Shown here: positions 32,749 to 42,698 of the stretch, piece by piece
Layout of the letters: each line of letters opens with the position of its first letter
Numbering within the stretch: position 1 is the stretch's first letter
DNA from: Nitrosarchaeum sp.
GTDB lineage: Archaea > Thermoproteota > Nitrososphaeria > Nitrososphaerales > Nitrosopumilaceae
Direction of reading: 5' to 3'
Length of the DNA stretch: 64,000 nucleotides
Assembly: GCA_025699025.1 (NCBI GenBank)
Contig: JAILWJ010000001.1
Coordinates: 1-64,000 of the forward strand
Notes under the pieces: model-generated
What the model was told of the DNA's origin: nothing
The model's database searches: none
The model's input: the letters and a program-made list of their open reading frames with translations, nothing else
Program-made: the position numbers and the translations under genes

Positions 32749-34326
32749 ATGAATTTCAAAGATGCAATAATGACACTGAGTGTTATTACAGTATTGTCAA
32801 TCACTTCATTCTCTGCATTGCAATACAATGTATATGCTGAAGAACCACAATACAAATATGCAGATGACGTAAGTGTTGTCACTACATTCACATTTCGTGA
32901 TGGGGTAGAGACTTACAAGTATCCCGTATTTGTAATGATTGATGATTTTGTAGCAAATTCTGGCTCGCCGGGATTTAGACTGCAAGGCACTGTTGAACCA
33001 TCCCCACTACTACATCAAGCACTAGATGATGCTTTCAAACACAAGCAGAATCGCAGCTTTGACTGGAACTCCAAATACTTCGACGTTACAGCCGATTTTA
33101 TCAAAAATGGAACTTCAATCAAAAAACTTGACTATTCCAAATGTGAGGTCAATGATTATCACATAACTACCCTTAATGATAGTCTTGATTCCTACATTGT
33201 GGCCTCCAGCGGATTTGCCATTGTCAATTCCATTGATTTCCTTTGTGGTGGTATTGATCTGGTAACTTCTAATGGTGTTTCCTATTCTCATAGAACACCA
33301 TTTACAATAACAGATTATGGTATGACGCCATTCAAATTCAAAGGTGATGTACGTACATTTGTCACATTTGAGTTTGATAAAGGAGTAGAAAAGATAGAGT
33401 TTCCCATATTTCATCTAACATCTGGATATGGCGAAGATACAAGAAACACATCTGTCAGCTTTAAGGTAGAAGGGATAGTTGGAAATCATCAACTATTAAA
33501 CGAAGCAATCGAAACTGCACGTAAGGTATCTGGGTTCAAAAATGGTCCAAACACCGACTTTGAGGCACTAGTCCAGTTTGTTTCAGGCGATAAGGTCTTA
33601 CGAGAACTCGATTTTAGAGACTGCCGTATAGACTCTTACAAACTCACTACTCTGTTTGATAAAGAAGAGGGATTTACTGGAAAAAGCGGGTTTGTACATG
33701 TTGATGATATCGGAGTTGAATGCATTGGACTGTCTCCAAAAAACACAATGTATGAGAAGATGATCAAGGAGGTATCTTGGAAAAACACAATGTTGGAACA
33801 TCAAACCACTCCGCATGAGTTTCCTACGGGCAATGGTCCTAGGGCTGTTGCCACATTCACATACATGAACGGTGTTGAGACTATAGACTTCCCAATGTTT
33901 ATCCAAGGTGATGTACTTGTTAAATCAAATCCAACATTCACATTGCAAGGTATGGTTGGAGAGACTCCAATGTTGTACAAACGAGCAGATGATAATCTGA
34001 AAATGACAAGTGCGACTGGTACAAATCCAGTGCTTGAGCTGTTTCATGTGGATATTAACCTCATGCTTGGCGAAGAATCTGTACGTGGTTTCAAGTACAC
34101 TGATTGTAGAGTGGTAGACTATGAGGTTAAAACAGTAAGAAATGGCGAAGAGAATTACTTCAAAACATTTCCATTGACCAATACATTTGAGTTTGAATGT
34201 ACCGGATACAAACCATATGACCCAGTAGCTGAAAAGATGTCAAAATCATACACAAAAGCAGATACTGTAAGCACAGGTGACCTCAGAAAAACTCATCAAT
34301 GGGGACCTGACTTCTACGTAAAATAG
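32749..34326 (+). CDS. Secreted three-repeat protein, unknown
   Basis: The 525-residue protein has a signal peptide (about 1-30, ending NVYAEE) and three copies of a roughly 150-residue module. Each begins with a strand like VVTTFTFRDGVETYKYPVF, FVTFEFDKGVEKIEFPIF or AVATFTYMNGVETIDFPMF, has SFKVEGIVG/TLQGMVG in the middle and ends with a conserved Cys in LDYSKCEVNDYHITTL, LDFRDCRIDSYKLTTL or FKYTDCRVVDYEVKTV, paired with a second Cys (FLCGG, VECIG, FECTG). One disulfide per module is likely. I recognise no family; an extracellular structural or binding role is probable. Confidence 0.75.
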   Translation: MNFKDAIMTLSVITVLSITSFSALQYNVYAEEPQYKYADDVSVVTTFTFRDGVETYKYPVFVMIDDFVANSGSPGFRLQGTVEPSPLLHQALDDAFKHKQNRSFDWNSKYFDVTADFIKNGTSIKKLDYSKCEVNDYHITTLNDSLDSYIVASSGFAIVNSIDFLCGGIDLVTSNGVSYSHRTPFTITDYGMTPFKFKGDVRTFVTFEFDKGVEKIEFPIFHLTSGYGEDTRNTSVSFKVEGIVGNHQLLNEAIETARKVSGFKNGPNTDFEALVQFVSGDKVLRELDFRDCRIDSYKLTTLFDKEEGFTGKSGFVHVDDIGVECIGLSPKNTMYEKMIKEVSWKNTMLEHQTTPHEFPTGNGPRAVATFTYMNGVETIDFPMFIQGDVLVKSNPTFTLQGMVGETPMLYKRADDNLKMTSATGTNPVLELFHVDINLMLGEESVRGFKYTDCRVVDYEVKTVRNGEENYFKTFPLTNTFEFECTGYKPYDPVAEKMSKSYTKADTVSTGDLRKTHQWGPDFYVK

Positions 34327-34522
34327 AATTTATTTTCTTTTTCTTTTTTTTAAATCTATTTTGATTGATAAAACCCTGTTAATTTTATAGTTATCAAAAT
34401 TTCTGCTTGATATTTTGCCTTGCTCATTTCCTAACATGTTCTATTATTTAGTTTTAGAATAACTATGTGTAATAATGTGGCATTTTAAATAATGTGTATT
34501 TTCCATTGATAAAAGAATCAGT

Positions 34523-35584
34523 ATGGCAAACAACTCAAAATTTGCAATAATTGGAGCCGTAGTGGCTGCAATCATTGTAGTAGGTGTAGTTGCATTTGCC
34601 ACTATTCCAAACAATACCGTTTCTCAAGAACCATCTACAACTGATATGGTTTCTCAAGAAACTCCTGTACTCACAATCTATTCTGGACGAGCCGAAACAC
34701 TAGTCGGACCCATAATTGAACAATTTGAACAGGAAACCGGTATTGAGACTCAAGTCAGATATGGTGGTACTGCAGAACTTGCCCTTGCTATTTTAGAAGA
34801 GGGACAAAATAGTCCTGCAGATATTTACTTTGCACAAGATGCAGGTGCTCTTGGAGCTCTTTCCAAAGAAGACCGTCTATTGAAAATCTCTCCATCAGTA
34901 CTAAGTATGGTGGATTCTGATTTTAACTCACTAGATGGTGAATGGATTGGTATCACTGGAAGAGCAAGAGTTGTGGATTACAATACAAATCTAGTATCTC
35001 CATCCGAACTACCTGACTCCATTTGGGGATTCTTGGATCCAAAATGGAAAGGCAAGATAGGTTGGTCTCCACAAAATGGCTCATTTCAGTCATTTGTTAC
35101 TGGCCTTAGAGTCTTGGAAGGTGAGGACAGAGCCAGACAATGGTTAGAAGGAATAATGGCAAATGAACCAGTTGTATATTCTGGTAACACACCTATTGTT
35201 GAAGCACTTGGACGTGGAGAAATACATGTTGGCTTTGTAAATAATTACTATTTGCAAAGATTCACTAGTCCAGACCCGTCGTATCCAGTGGCACATCACT
35301 ACACAAAGGCAGATGCCGGATCAATGATTAATGTTGCAGGAGTAGGTATAGTTGACACTACAAGTGACAAAGCACTTGCAGAGCGCTTCATACAATACAT
35401 GCTAAGTGACAACGCGCAAACATACTTTGCAACAAGCACATTCGAGTATCCTTTGGCAAAGAATGCACAAGTGGCCGGCTCACAAATACCAATTGGACAA
35501 ATAGAACATCCAAAAGTGGATCTGAACAAGTTAGATGACCTGGAAGGTACATTGGCCTTGTTAAAAGATATAAGAGCATTGTAG
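34523..35584 (+). CDS. Iron(III)-type ABC transporter substrate-binding protein
   Basis: The 353-residue extracellular protein is held by an N-terminal membrane segment (about 8-28). The binding fold starts LTIYSGRAETLVGPIIEQFE and has VRYGGTAELALAIL, PADIYFAQDAGALGAL, GITGRARVVDYN and the tyrosine pair in VNNYYLQRF, which bind Fe(III) in FbpA/AfuA relatives. Permease and ATPase genes follow. Uptake of ferric iron is likely; other metals or oxyanions are not excluded. Confidence 0.88.
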   Translation: MANNSKFAIIGAVVAAIIVVGVVAFATIPNNTVSQEPSTTDMVSQETPVLTIYSGRAETLVGPIIEQFEQETGIETQVRYGGTAELALAILEEGQNSPADIYFAQDAGALGALSKEDRLLKISPSVLSMVDSDFNSLDGEWIGITGRARVVDYNTNLVSPSELPDSIWGFLDPKWKGKIGWSPQNGSFQSFVTGLRVLEGEDRARQWLEGIMANEPVVYSGNTPIVEALGRGEIHVGFVNNYYLQRFTSPDPSYPVAHHYTKADAGSMINVAGVGIVDTTSDKALAERFIQYMLSDNAQTYFATSTFEYPLAKNAQVAGSQIPIGQIEHPKVDLNKLDDLEGTLALLKDIRAL

Positions 35585-35597
35585 ATTCCATGAATAA

Positions 35598-37208
35598 TTG
35601 GTTTTGTTGAACCTCAAGCCATTCCGTCACGGACATGCCCGAGCCCCCTTTCTTTTTATCATAGTTGGAATCATTGTTGCCTTTGCAATGATTCTCCCAT
35701 TGGCATATTTGGGAATCCGAGCGTCTGAAGCAGGCACTGATGCATTATCCATTCTTGTTTCTTTTCGTACTCTGGAAGTTTTTGCAAATAGTGCCGTTCT
35801 TGCACTTGTTGTAACTGCATTGTCTGCTGTGATTGCAGTAGTTGGTGCATTTTTGACTGTGAGAACAGATCTTCCCGCAAAAAAGTTTTGGTCAGTTGTT
35901 TTTGTGCTGCCTCTTGCCATTCCAAGTTTTGTTGGAAGCTTTGCTCTCATTGCAACTTTTGCTCCTAGAGGGAGCGTTGTTCATAATCTTCTCCTGCCTT
36001 TAGGAATTGACGTACTTCCATCCATATATGGATGGCCTGGCGCAATTCTTGCTCTGACTATCTTCACATATCCATATGTCTTTTTGACTACTCGAACGAG
36101 TTTGCGTGGAATGGATCCTGCTCTTGAAGAGGTGTCAAGATCACTTGGACGTGGCATGCTGTCTACTATTCGTCGAGTTACTCTGCCTCATCTCTATCCT
36201 TCAATTGCAGCTGGTTCATTACTTGTGGCATTTTATGTTTTGAGTGACTTTGGTACTCCTGCACTTATGAGATTTGATTCTTTTACAAGAATTATTTATG
36301 TTGAATACCAACTAGCATTTGATCGTGTATCTTCTGCCATTTTGTCCCTTCTTCTTGTAACCCTTGTTGGAGTTATCTTGTATCTTGAACATCGTGTTAG
36401 GAGTAAAGCTGCATACTATAGTTTGGGACCTGGTACAAAACGCCAACCAACTATGTTGACTTTGGGAAGATGGAAAGGACCTGCCCTTGTTTTTTGTTGC
36501 ACTATTGCAACTCTGGGAATTTTCATTCCAGTAGGTGTCTTGCTTTATTGGTTCTTCCAAGGAATAGTTGCAGGAGAAGTCTTTCCTGATATTTTGGGAA
36601 TTACTTTGAATACTGTATATGCAGCTGCTTTGGCTACTTTGGTTATAGTTTCGCTTGCAGTACCAATGGCATTACTGTCAGTCAGATTCCCCAGCAAGTC
36701 TACCAGTTTTATAGAGAGAATATCTTACCTTGGATTTGCCATGCCTGGGATTGTAGTCGCCTTGTCTCTGGTGTCTTTTGGTGCAAAGCACCTTCCTGCA
36801 CTATACCAGTCTATGAGCATGTTGATTTTTGCATATGTGATACTATTCATTCCTCTGTCGATAGGTGCAATCCGCACCTCGTTATTGCAAGTAAGTCCAA
36901 GAGTGGAAGAGGCTGCAAGATCTCTTGGGTCTAATGCAAGCAGGACGCTATTTAAGATAACAATGCCTATGATAAAGACTGGGATGCTATCTGGCGCCGC
37001 ACTGGTAATTCTTACAATTATGAAGGAGTTGCCTGCAACACTTTTGCTCTCTCCAATAGAATTTAGGACTCTAGCCACGCAGGTATGGGCAGGCTCTGAA
37101 AACGCCTCGTTCTCATATGCTGCCCTGCCTGCCTTGGTATTGGTGGCGATTTCAGCAATTTCCGTAACTATTATACTCTCACAGGATAAGGTAATTGCGA
37201 GGAGATAG
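35598..37208 (+). CDS. Iron(III)-type ABC transporter permease, fused two-domain
   Basis: The 536-residue membrane protein contains two permease halves, each with an EAA loop: EEVSRSLGRGMLSTIRRVTL and EEAARSLGSNASRTLFKITM. This FbpB-like fused layout supplies both membrane halves in one chain. The start is TTG 35598 (or TTG 35607), 13 bases after the binding-protein gene. Confidence 0.9.
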   Translation: MVLLNLKPFRHGHARAPFLFIIVGIIVAFAMILPLAYLGIRASEAGTDALSILVSFRTLEVFANSAVLALVVTALSAVIAVVGAFLTVRTDLPAKKFWSVVFVLPLAIPSFVGSFALIATFAPRGSVVHNLLLPLGIDVLPSIYGWPGAILALTIFTYPYVFLTTRTSLRGMDPALEEVSRSLGRGMLSTIRRVTLPHLYPSIAAGSLLVAFYVLSDFGTPALMRFDSFTRIIYVEYQLAFDRVSSAILSLLLVTLVGVILYLEHRVRSKAAYYSLGPGTKRQPTMLTLGRWKGPALVFCCTIATLGIFIPVGVLLYWFFQGIVAGEVFPDILGITLNTVYAAALATLVIVSLAVPMALLSVRFPSKSTSFIERISYLGFAMPGIVVALSLVSFGAKHLPALYQSMSMLIFAYVILFIPLSIGAIRTSLLQVSPRVEEAARSLGSNASRTLFKITMPMIKTGMLSGAALVILTIMKELPATLLLSPIEFRTLATQVWAGSENASFSYAALPALVLVAISAISVTIILSQDKVIARR

Positions 37209-37209
37209 A

Positions 37210-38322
37210 ATGTCCTACAAAAAGCATTTTGGCGTATCTGGGTTGAAGATTATTGGAATTCATGGAGTGGTAAAGCATCTAGGCCAAGAGAATATTGCTG
37301 CCGTTGATGATCTAAATTTAGAAGTTAACCGAGGTCAAATACTCACAATTTTGGGTCCAAGTGGATGTGGCAAAACCACTACATTGCGACTTGTTGCAGG
37401 ATTTGAATCGCCTGATGATGGTGTAGTTTTGATTGATGGCATCTCTGTAGCTGGAAACGGAATATTTGTTCCACCTGAAAAAAGAAATGTTGGCATTGTG
37501 TTGCAAGAGTTTGCATTGTTTCCCCACATGAACGTTAAACAGAACATTGCCTTTGGTCTAATGGGTATGAATCGAACTGAATCAAACATGAGAGTTAGGG
37601 CAATGATCGATTTGACTGGGCTTCAGGGTCTCGAAGAGCGTTATCCGCATCAGTTATCTGGAGGACAGCAACAAAGAGTAGCATTGGCAAGAGCATTGGC
37701 TCCGTCCCCATCTATAGTTTTACTTGATGAACCTTTTGCCAGTATAGATCCTGATTTACGTTCACGCGTTAGAGCTGAACTAAAACGTATATTGAAAGAA
37801 GCTGGCGTTACTGCAATATTTGTCACACATGATCAAGAGGAAGCATTCTCAATTGCAGACAGAATTGTCGTGATGAACAAAGGCAAAGTGCACCAGATTG
37901 GCACTCCTATGGAGATATACCACAATCCAAATGATCGTTTTGTGGCAGAGTTTGTCGGACATGCTGATTTTATCTCCGGCAAGATTCGCTCTGCAAAAAT
38001 CCTCACTGAAATAGGAGAGTTTTCACTAAACAGTAACAATGTAACTGATGACGAAGATGTTAGCATCATGCTCCGACCTAGTGACGTGGATATAGTTCCA
38101 ACAGAATTTGGCATTGGAACCATTGACTCTGTAGAATTTCGGGGCCATGAGGTGCTGTATTCAATCAAGCTAAAATCTGGACAGATGATACACAGCTCTC
38201 AGCGTTCGTCTTATGTCTCTGAAGTAGGCACGCCAGTAAACGTTGTTATTCATTCCAAGAATCTTGCTGTATTCAAGTCAGATGGTATTTCCATCAAAAA
38301 TGAGATTCCAGTCACTCTCTAG
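37210..38322 (+). CDS. Iron(III)-type ABC transporter ATP-binding protein
   Basis: The 370-residue ATPase has Walker A GPSGCGKTT, Q-loop VLQEFALFPHM, signature LSGGQQQRVALARAL, Walker B IVLLDEPFASID and switch His in VTHDQEE, then a C-terminal TOBE-like domain (DVSIMLRPSDVDIVPTEFG). ATG 37210 is chosen because GAGGAGAT, a ribosome binding site, lies six to eight bases upstream and overlaps the permease stop; the in-frame TTG at 37195 would be inside the permease. Confidence 0.92.
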   Translation: MSYKKHFGVSGLKIIGIHGVVKHLGQENIAAVDDLNLEVNRGQILTILGPSGCGKTTTLRLVAGFESPDDGVVLIDGISVAGNGIFVPPEKRNVGIVLQEFALFPHMNVKQNIAFGLMGMNRTESNMRVRAMIDLTGLQGLEERYPHQLSGGQQQRVALARALAPSPSIVLLDEPFASIDPDLRSRVRAELKRILKEAGVTAIFVTHDQEEAFSIADRIVVMNKGKVHQIGTPMEIYHNPNDRFVAEFVGHADFISGKIRSAKILTEIGEFSLNSNNVTDDEDVSIMLRPSDVDIVPTEFGIGTIDSVEFRGHEVLYSIKLKSGQMIHSSQRSSYVSEVGTPVNVVIHSKNLAVFKSDGISIKNEIPVTL

Positions 38323-38370
38323 ATTCCATTACACCTAGCAAATGCTAAATATCATTTCAAAACATCACGG

Positions 38371-39372
38371 TTGTTGAAAAGAATAGAGCTTACTTGTTTT
38401 GAACAGCAGGCTCCAAGCATTGAATATGTTTTAAAAAAGTATAAAGTCACATATCATTTTGAACTTGCAATAGTGGATGAGCAAAAACTGATTCGCTATG
38501 TCTTGGTAGTGCCTGATATCCTTTCCAGAAACGTTCTAAACGAGCTAAGCGGCATACTTGATACTCGAATAAAGGAGATCTATCTAATCAGTCAAGCATT
38601 GGATGCAACAATATCCGACTATTCTGACAAACTGTACGAGGAAGAAAAACTCAAGCAAGGCAAACAAGACAAGAAAATAACAGAGGAATTCAAAGCATTA
38701 ACCGAGCCCTCGGTGGATCTCAAAAAACCCCTGCTCTTTATGATAATAATTGCATCTTCTGTAGCATTGGTTGGTCTCTTTGCAAATAATGCGTCTTTGG
38801 TCATTGGTGCAATGTTGTTATCTCCATTACTTGGTCCAATCACCGCATTCTCATTCAACGCTGCGGTGGGCCAGCCAAAAAAGATGTACAAAGCTGCCCA
38901 GTCGGGTCTTATTCTTACTCTGGTAATCATTGCAACTGGCGCAGCACTTACTGCAATAGCGTCATCATTTACAGAATTGGAGATCACCCCTGAAATTCTT
39001 GCAAGAACAGAAATGACTCCTGTATTTCTGGTAGTTGCAATTCTTTTGGGATTGGCTGGCGGTATTGCAATGTCTTCAGACATTCCTGGAATTTTGGTAG
39101 GTGTGGCAATAGCGGCTGCATTGGTTCCACCTGCAGTAGTGACTGGAATTTCTCTTGCAATGCTAGACTATGATATGCTGATAAATTCACTCACATTGAC
39201 TATTGCCAATGTATTGGGGCTGGTTTTAGGTACGATGATTGTGTTTTATGCAATTGGAATTACTCCAAGAAAATACCATGAAAAAGAGCAGGCAAAAAAG
39301 TACCAGTCATATACAATAATTCTTTTTGTAGGCATGAGTGTCGCTTTGGGAGTTTTGACATTTTGGATATGA
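38371..39372 (+). CDS. DUF389/TIGR00341 membrane protein
   Basis: The 333-residue protein has a soluble N-terminal domain (about 1-115) and six membrane segments with the signature LVIGAMLLSPLLGPITAFSF and VALVPPAVVTGISLAM. These glycine- and proline-rich elements are typical of DUF389, whose function is not known. The start is TTG 38371. Confidence 0.85.
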   Translation: MLKRIELTCFEQQAPSIEYVLKKYKVTYHFELAIVDEQKLIRYVLVVPDILSRNVLNELSGILDTRIKEIYLISQALDATISDYSDKLYEEEKLKQGKQDKKITEEFKALTEPSVDLKKPLLFMIIIASSVALVGLFANNASLVIGAMLLSPLLGPITAFSFNAAVGQPKKMYKAAQSGLILTLVIIATGAALTAIASSFTELEITPEILARTEMTPVFLVVAILLGLAGGIAMSSDIPGILVGVAIAAALVPPAVVTGISLAMLDYDMLINSLTLTIANVLGLVLGTMIVFYAIGITPRKYHEKEQAKKYQSYTIILFVGMSVALGVLTFWI

Positions 39373-39378
39373 TTTTTT

Positions 39379-39399
39379 AATATGTGCAACATATTTTTT
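39379..39399. terminator. Bidirectional hairpin terminator
   Basis: AATATGT-GCA-ACATATT (39379-39395) is a 7-bp stem with T runs on both sides, between two converging genes (38371-39372 and 39515-41674). Confidence 0.55.
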
Positions 39400-39514
39400 G
39401 TTTGATCTTTCTTTTCTAATGATTTTGTGATGGTGTTATGTATCATTGTTTTATACGATATAATCCCAATCGTTCTGGAATTCTCATTCTGTAATTATTT
39501 TTCAAATCTATGTT

Positions 39515-41674
39515 TTATTCAAATTTTATATGTTCAAACAGTTTTACTCTGTTTATCAAATAATCCTTAATCTTTGGCTCAATGTTTGATTTTACCATCC
39601 AGTTTTCAAAAGAGCCAATAGATATCTCATTCTCATAATATGATTTAATTTTGTTTTTTAATTCATCTGTTATGTTGAAAAGCTTTCCTCCAAATCCTTT
39701 GACATTGTCATCAATTGAAAATTCTATGGATGCGATCTCTGTGTTTTTATAACTGGCAATTACAGTATATTTTCCGGACTGCCATTTTTTGTCCAATACT
39801 GTAGGGACAAAATAATATCCTCTTTCATTTGTAGCTGTCCTGATTTCTTCTGATGATCCGTCAGGTCTTATTACTGATAATAGTATGGGTTGTGATCCTC
39901 TTTTTTCTTGGATGTGACCAGAAATCTCTACTTTGAGATCTTTATTTGGTATAACTATCGTCTCTTTGTTTTCAATCATTATGGAACCCGATGAAGAAAC
40001 AGACGCCACTAATAATGCTGGTTTTGTCTCATCATATTCAATTTTTTCAAATTTAGAATCATTTGACACTACAGTAATTATTCCAGTCGCCCAAGGATGC
40101 ATACTGCAAAAATACTTGTAAACTCCAGGCTGTTCGAATTTTCTTTGCGCCATATTTCCTGGAATAATGTGTTCGTCAAACCTGTTGTCTTTCTTTCCAG
40201 GAACGCCACTCTCAATATCATGCATAAAAACATCGTTGTTTATCCATGAAACTATTCCTCCTTGAAGAATTTGTGCATTATGGGGCGTAAAACAGGTACC
40301 AGATGCTTTGCAAACAGGACTGGAAGTGTCGTGATTTACCGACACATCAACTCGTAATGATGGCCGGTCATCTTGAGTAAACTCTATGTTTCTTACCACT
40401 TGGATTGAATCTTTTAGGATTTTGGTCGCTGGCTTTCGTTGCTCATTCCATGTTTCTATTATGATGTCGGACTCGGAAATTTCTTTGTCAAACACTACAT
40501 CAATTATTGCCCAATACCAACCATCTTCTAAAGATGTATTGACAGATGCGCTGGATATGACATTGTTCTTATCGATGACATCAAGCGGCTGCCCTTTATT
40601 CCATAATATCTTTGGATCATATGATGAACTATCCTCAGATTTTCCAATGTACAAACCAATATGTTCAATTTTGGAAGATGCATATTGATCTATGAATCTA
40701 ATCTGTATTTGTACTGGCTTTCCTATTTCTGCAAGAAATGTGGGGATGATACTGTTGCCATCAAGTGAAACATACTGCCCATGTTTGTCATAGTTTGCAA
40801 AATTTTTGAACTTCTTCATGTCTATTTCATCACTATACTGGCTGTAAGGGATAAAATCATGAAACCTTCCAGCATCATCGATTTCTAATCCTAGTGTTAC
40901 TTTGGAATATGGGTTGCTTACACGTTCAGTATTGATATGATAAAATCCAACACCTAGGATTTCAGGAGGGTGCCTCTCATAGCTTCCATTTGTACTGATA
41001 GTACCCTGAGGCATAGCCTGAACCTCAGAGTATGGGCCAATTCCGATCGAGTTTACGGCAGAGACTCGAAACAAGTAAAGTATATAGTTTTTCAAATTAG
41101 TGATCGTTGCAATTGTGTTTGTAGATGTGCCATCATCAAATGATGTCCAAGTGCTTCCATTATCTGCGCTGTATTCTATGACATAATCAAATATTGCTTC
41201 ACCGCCGTCTGAAACAGGCTCCTTCCATGATAAAGTGACAAATGCGTCTCCAGATATTGCAGTTAGCGCACGCGGTTTTGTGGGTACTGTAGATGCTGCA
41301 AAGGTTGCTTCTGTTGCAGGTGAGGATGCAGGGCCTATTCCCGCAGAGTTTATTGCACTGACACGATAGCTATACCGAGTATCCGTAGCAAGACCTGCAT
41401 CCGAATAATTTGTTTCATTGTCTGCAGTATTCGATACGATGATCATCCATGTGCCCTGTATCCGTCTTTCTATCTGATATCCTGTAATCGGAGATCCATT
41501 ATTGTTTGGTTCAGACCATGATAGATCAATCTGGGAAGTACTTGTCGCAGTTGCAGACAAGTTTGTTACTTTGTCTGGAATGCCTTCTATTGGTTTTGCA
41601 GCTTCTACGACTTGACTAAATAGAAAAGTAGTACACAGAATTATCAAGGTAAATGATATTTTAAGAAAAATCAA
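39515..41674 (-). CDS. Secreted Fn3-cupredoxin surface protein
   Basis: This 719-residue exported protein has a signal peptide (1-26), two fibronectin type III domains (about 30-115, 130-222), a beta-rich middle part, a cupredoxin domain (about 440-540) and a beta-sandwich like Big/carboxypeptidase-regulatory domains (about 575-660). The cupredoxin has candidate type 1 copper ligands in FMHDI and YFCSMHPWATG (Cys, His); the usual Met four or five residues on is absent, so the site is unusual or weak. The TTG start follows the matrixin stop by nine bases with GGAGG between, so the two are co-expressed. It may be a redox or adhesive surface protein and a candidate protease substrate. Confidence 0.85.
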   Translation of the reverse strand: MIFLKISFTLIILCTTFLFSQVVEAAKPIEGIPDKVTNLSATATSTSQIDLSWSEPNNNGSPITGYQIERRIQGTWMIIVSNTADNETNYSDAGLATDTRYSYRVSAINSAGIGPASSPATEATFAASTVPTKPRALTAISGDAFVTLSWKEPVSDGGEAIFDYVIEYSADNGSTWTSFDDGTSTNTIATITNLKNYILYLFRVSAVNSIGIGPYSEVQAMPQGTISTNGSYERHPPEILGVGFYHINTERVSNPYSKVTLGLEIDDAGRFHDFIPYSQYSDEIDMKKFKNFANYDKHGQYVSLDGNSIIPTFLAEIGKPVQIQIRFIDQYASSKIEHIGLYIGKSEDSSSYDPKILWNKGQPLDVIDKNNVISSASVNTSLEDGWYWAIIDVVFDKEISESDIIIETWNEQRKPATKILKDSIQVVRNIEFTQDDRPSLRVDVSVNHDTSSPVCKASGTCFTPHNAQILQGGIVSWINNDVFMHDIESGVPGKKDNRFDEHIIPGNMAQRKFEQPGVYKYFCSMHPWATGIITVVSNDSKFEKIEYDETKPALLVASVSSSGSIMIENKETIVIPNKDLKVEISGHIQEKRGSQPILLSVIRPDGSSEEIRTATNERGYYFVPTVLDKKWQSGKYTVIASYKNTEIASIEFSIDDNVKGFGGKLFNITDELKNKIKSYYENEISIGSFENWMVKSNIEPKIKDYLINRVKLFEHIKFE

Positions 41675-41683
41675 AAAACCTCC

Positions 41684-42691
41684 TTAATTCTCACACACAA
41701 CTTCGCTTTTCTTTCCGCCATTGTACAGCAATACGATGGCATCGATGTTACACTCTGAAATGTACGGATAATCCGTCTCTATTGTGGGATGCATCAGATC
41801 TTCAGGTGCAGTGGAATGTGCAAGACCGAGTGCGTGCCCCAACTCGTGTCTTAGTATGGTCTCAAACTGAGACTTTGAGAGTCTATCTACCTCGTATATT
41901 GTAATCTCGGATTTTAGTATCTGGTTTTGTGCATCATCTGCGATTGATTTTGTAAATCCGGAATATCCGTCACCATTTCTCAGGTTTGTCAGTCTGATTG
42001 TTATCTCTCCTTCGCCTCTCTGTGATTCTATCATGTTGAGTTTGTTTGGTATGTAAAACTCAGTTGGTACGTTTGATGCACTTGCAAGGGCGCCAGCCCA
42101 CCCAACATAATATGTGGAAGTTGTGCCTTTTGGACCCTTGTGCAACAATGAATTGTCTATTTGGATTGCCTCTTCGGAAAGGATGACCTTTTTTGCAATC
42201 TCGACCATTTCGGGATATCTTTCACCATCAACTAGGTTGACATTGAGTGTAACGCCATCGACCAGCCTCCATGCAAGCCACGTATCTATGGTGTCTCCTC
42301 TGAGATTCTGTATGACATAGCTTGATCTTATCTCGCCCAGATCTGGCACCTTGTACTGCTGACCAACAAGATCCACTACCAACAACGAATACCCTGTTGT
42401 GATTGCGGCTATAACCATTGCAGTGCATGCAAGCACCACGAAATACTTTTTCTCCAGTTTTTTGTTTTTCCGCTCTCCAGCAATCACTGTTTTTTCAAGT
42501 AGTTTTTTTGCTTGCTCTAATTCCTTTGTCTTGTGCTGGAATTTCTCCAGATCGGCTGAAAATTCGTCTTTTTCTTTTTGGGTGATTTTAGATTTATTTT
42601 CTAGGGATTTGTTTATTTTTGTAAGCAGTGCTTTTTCTTGCTCCAATTCCCTTATTCTGTGTTGGGAGTCATCCGTAGAACCGTCTGGCAT
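41684..42691 (-). CDS. Membrane-anchored matrixin-like metalloprotease, paralogue 2
   Basis: From ATG 42691 the 335-residue protein has a cytosolic coiled coil (about 10-80), one membrane segment (83-107) and an external matrixin domain with HELGHALGLAH (H282, H286, H292) and Met-turn EDLMHPT (M300). NLRGDTIDTWLAWRLVDG and YVGWAGALAS align with the other two paralogues. GAGGT eight bases before ATG 42691 supports this start rather than 42715. The order is response regulator, HisKA protein, protease, Fn3-cupredoxin, all on one strand with overlaps or tiny gaps. The coiled coil shares a heptad style with the HisKA protein just before it and might bind it. Confidence 0.88.
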   Translation of the reverse strand: MPDGSTDDSQHRIRELEQEKALLTKINKSLENKSKITQKEKDEFSADLEKFQHKTKELEQAKKLLEKTVIAGERKNKKLEKKYFVVLACTAMVIAAITTGYSLLVVDLVGQQYKVPDLGEIRSSYVIQNLRGDTIDTWLAWRLVDGVTLNVNLVDGERYPEMVEIAKKVILSEEAIQIDNSLLHKGPKGTTSTYYVGWAGALASASNVPTEFYIPNKLNMIESQRGEGEITIRLTNLRNGDGYSGFTKSIADDAQNQILKSEITIYEVDRLSKSQFETILRHELGHALGLAHSTAPEDLMHPTIETDYPYISECNIDAIVLLYNGGKKSEVVCEN

Positions 42692-42698
42692 TTTAACC

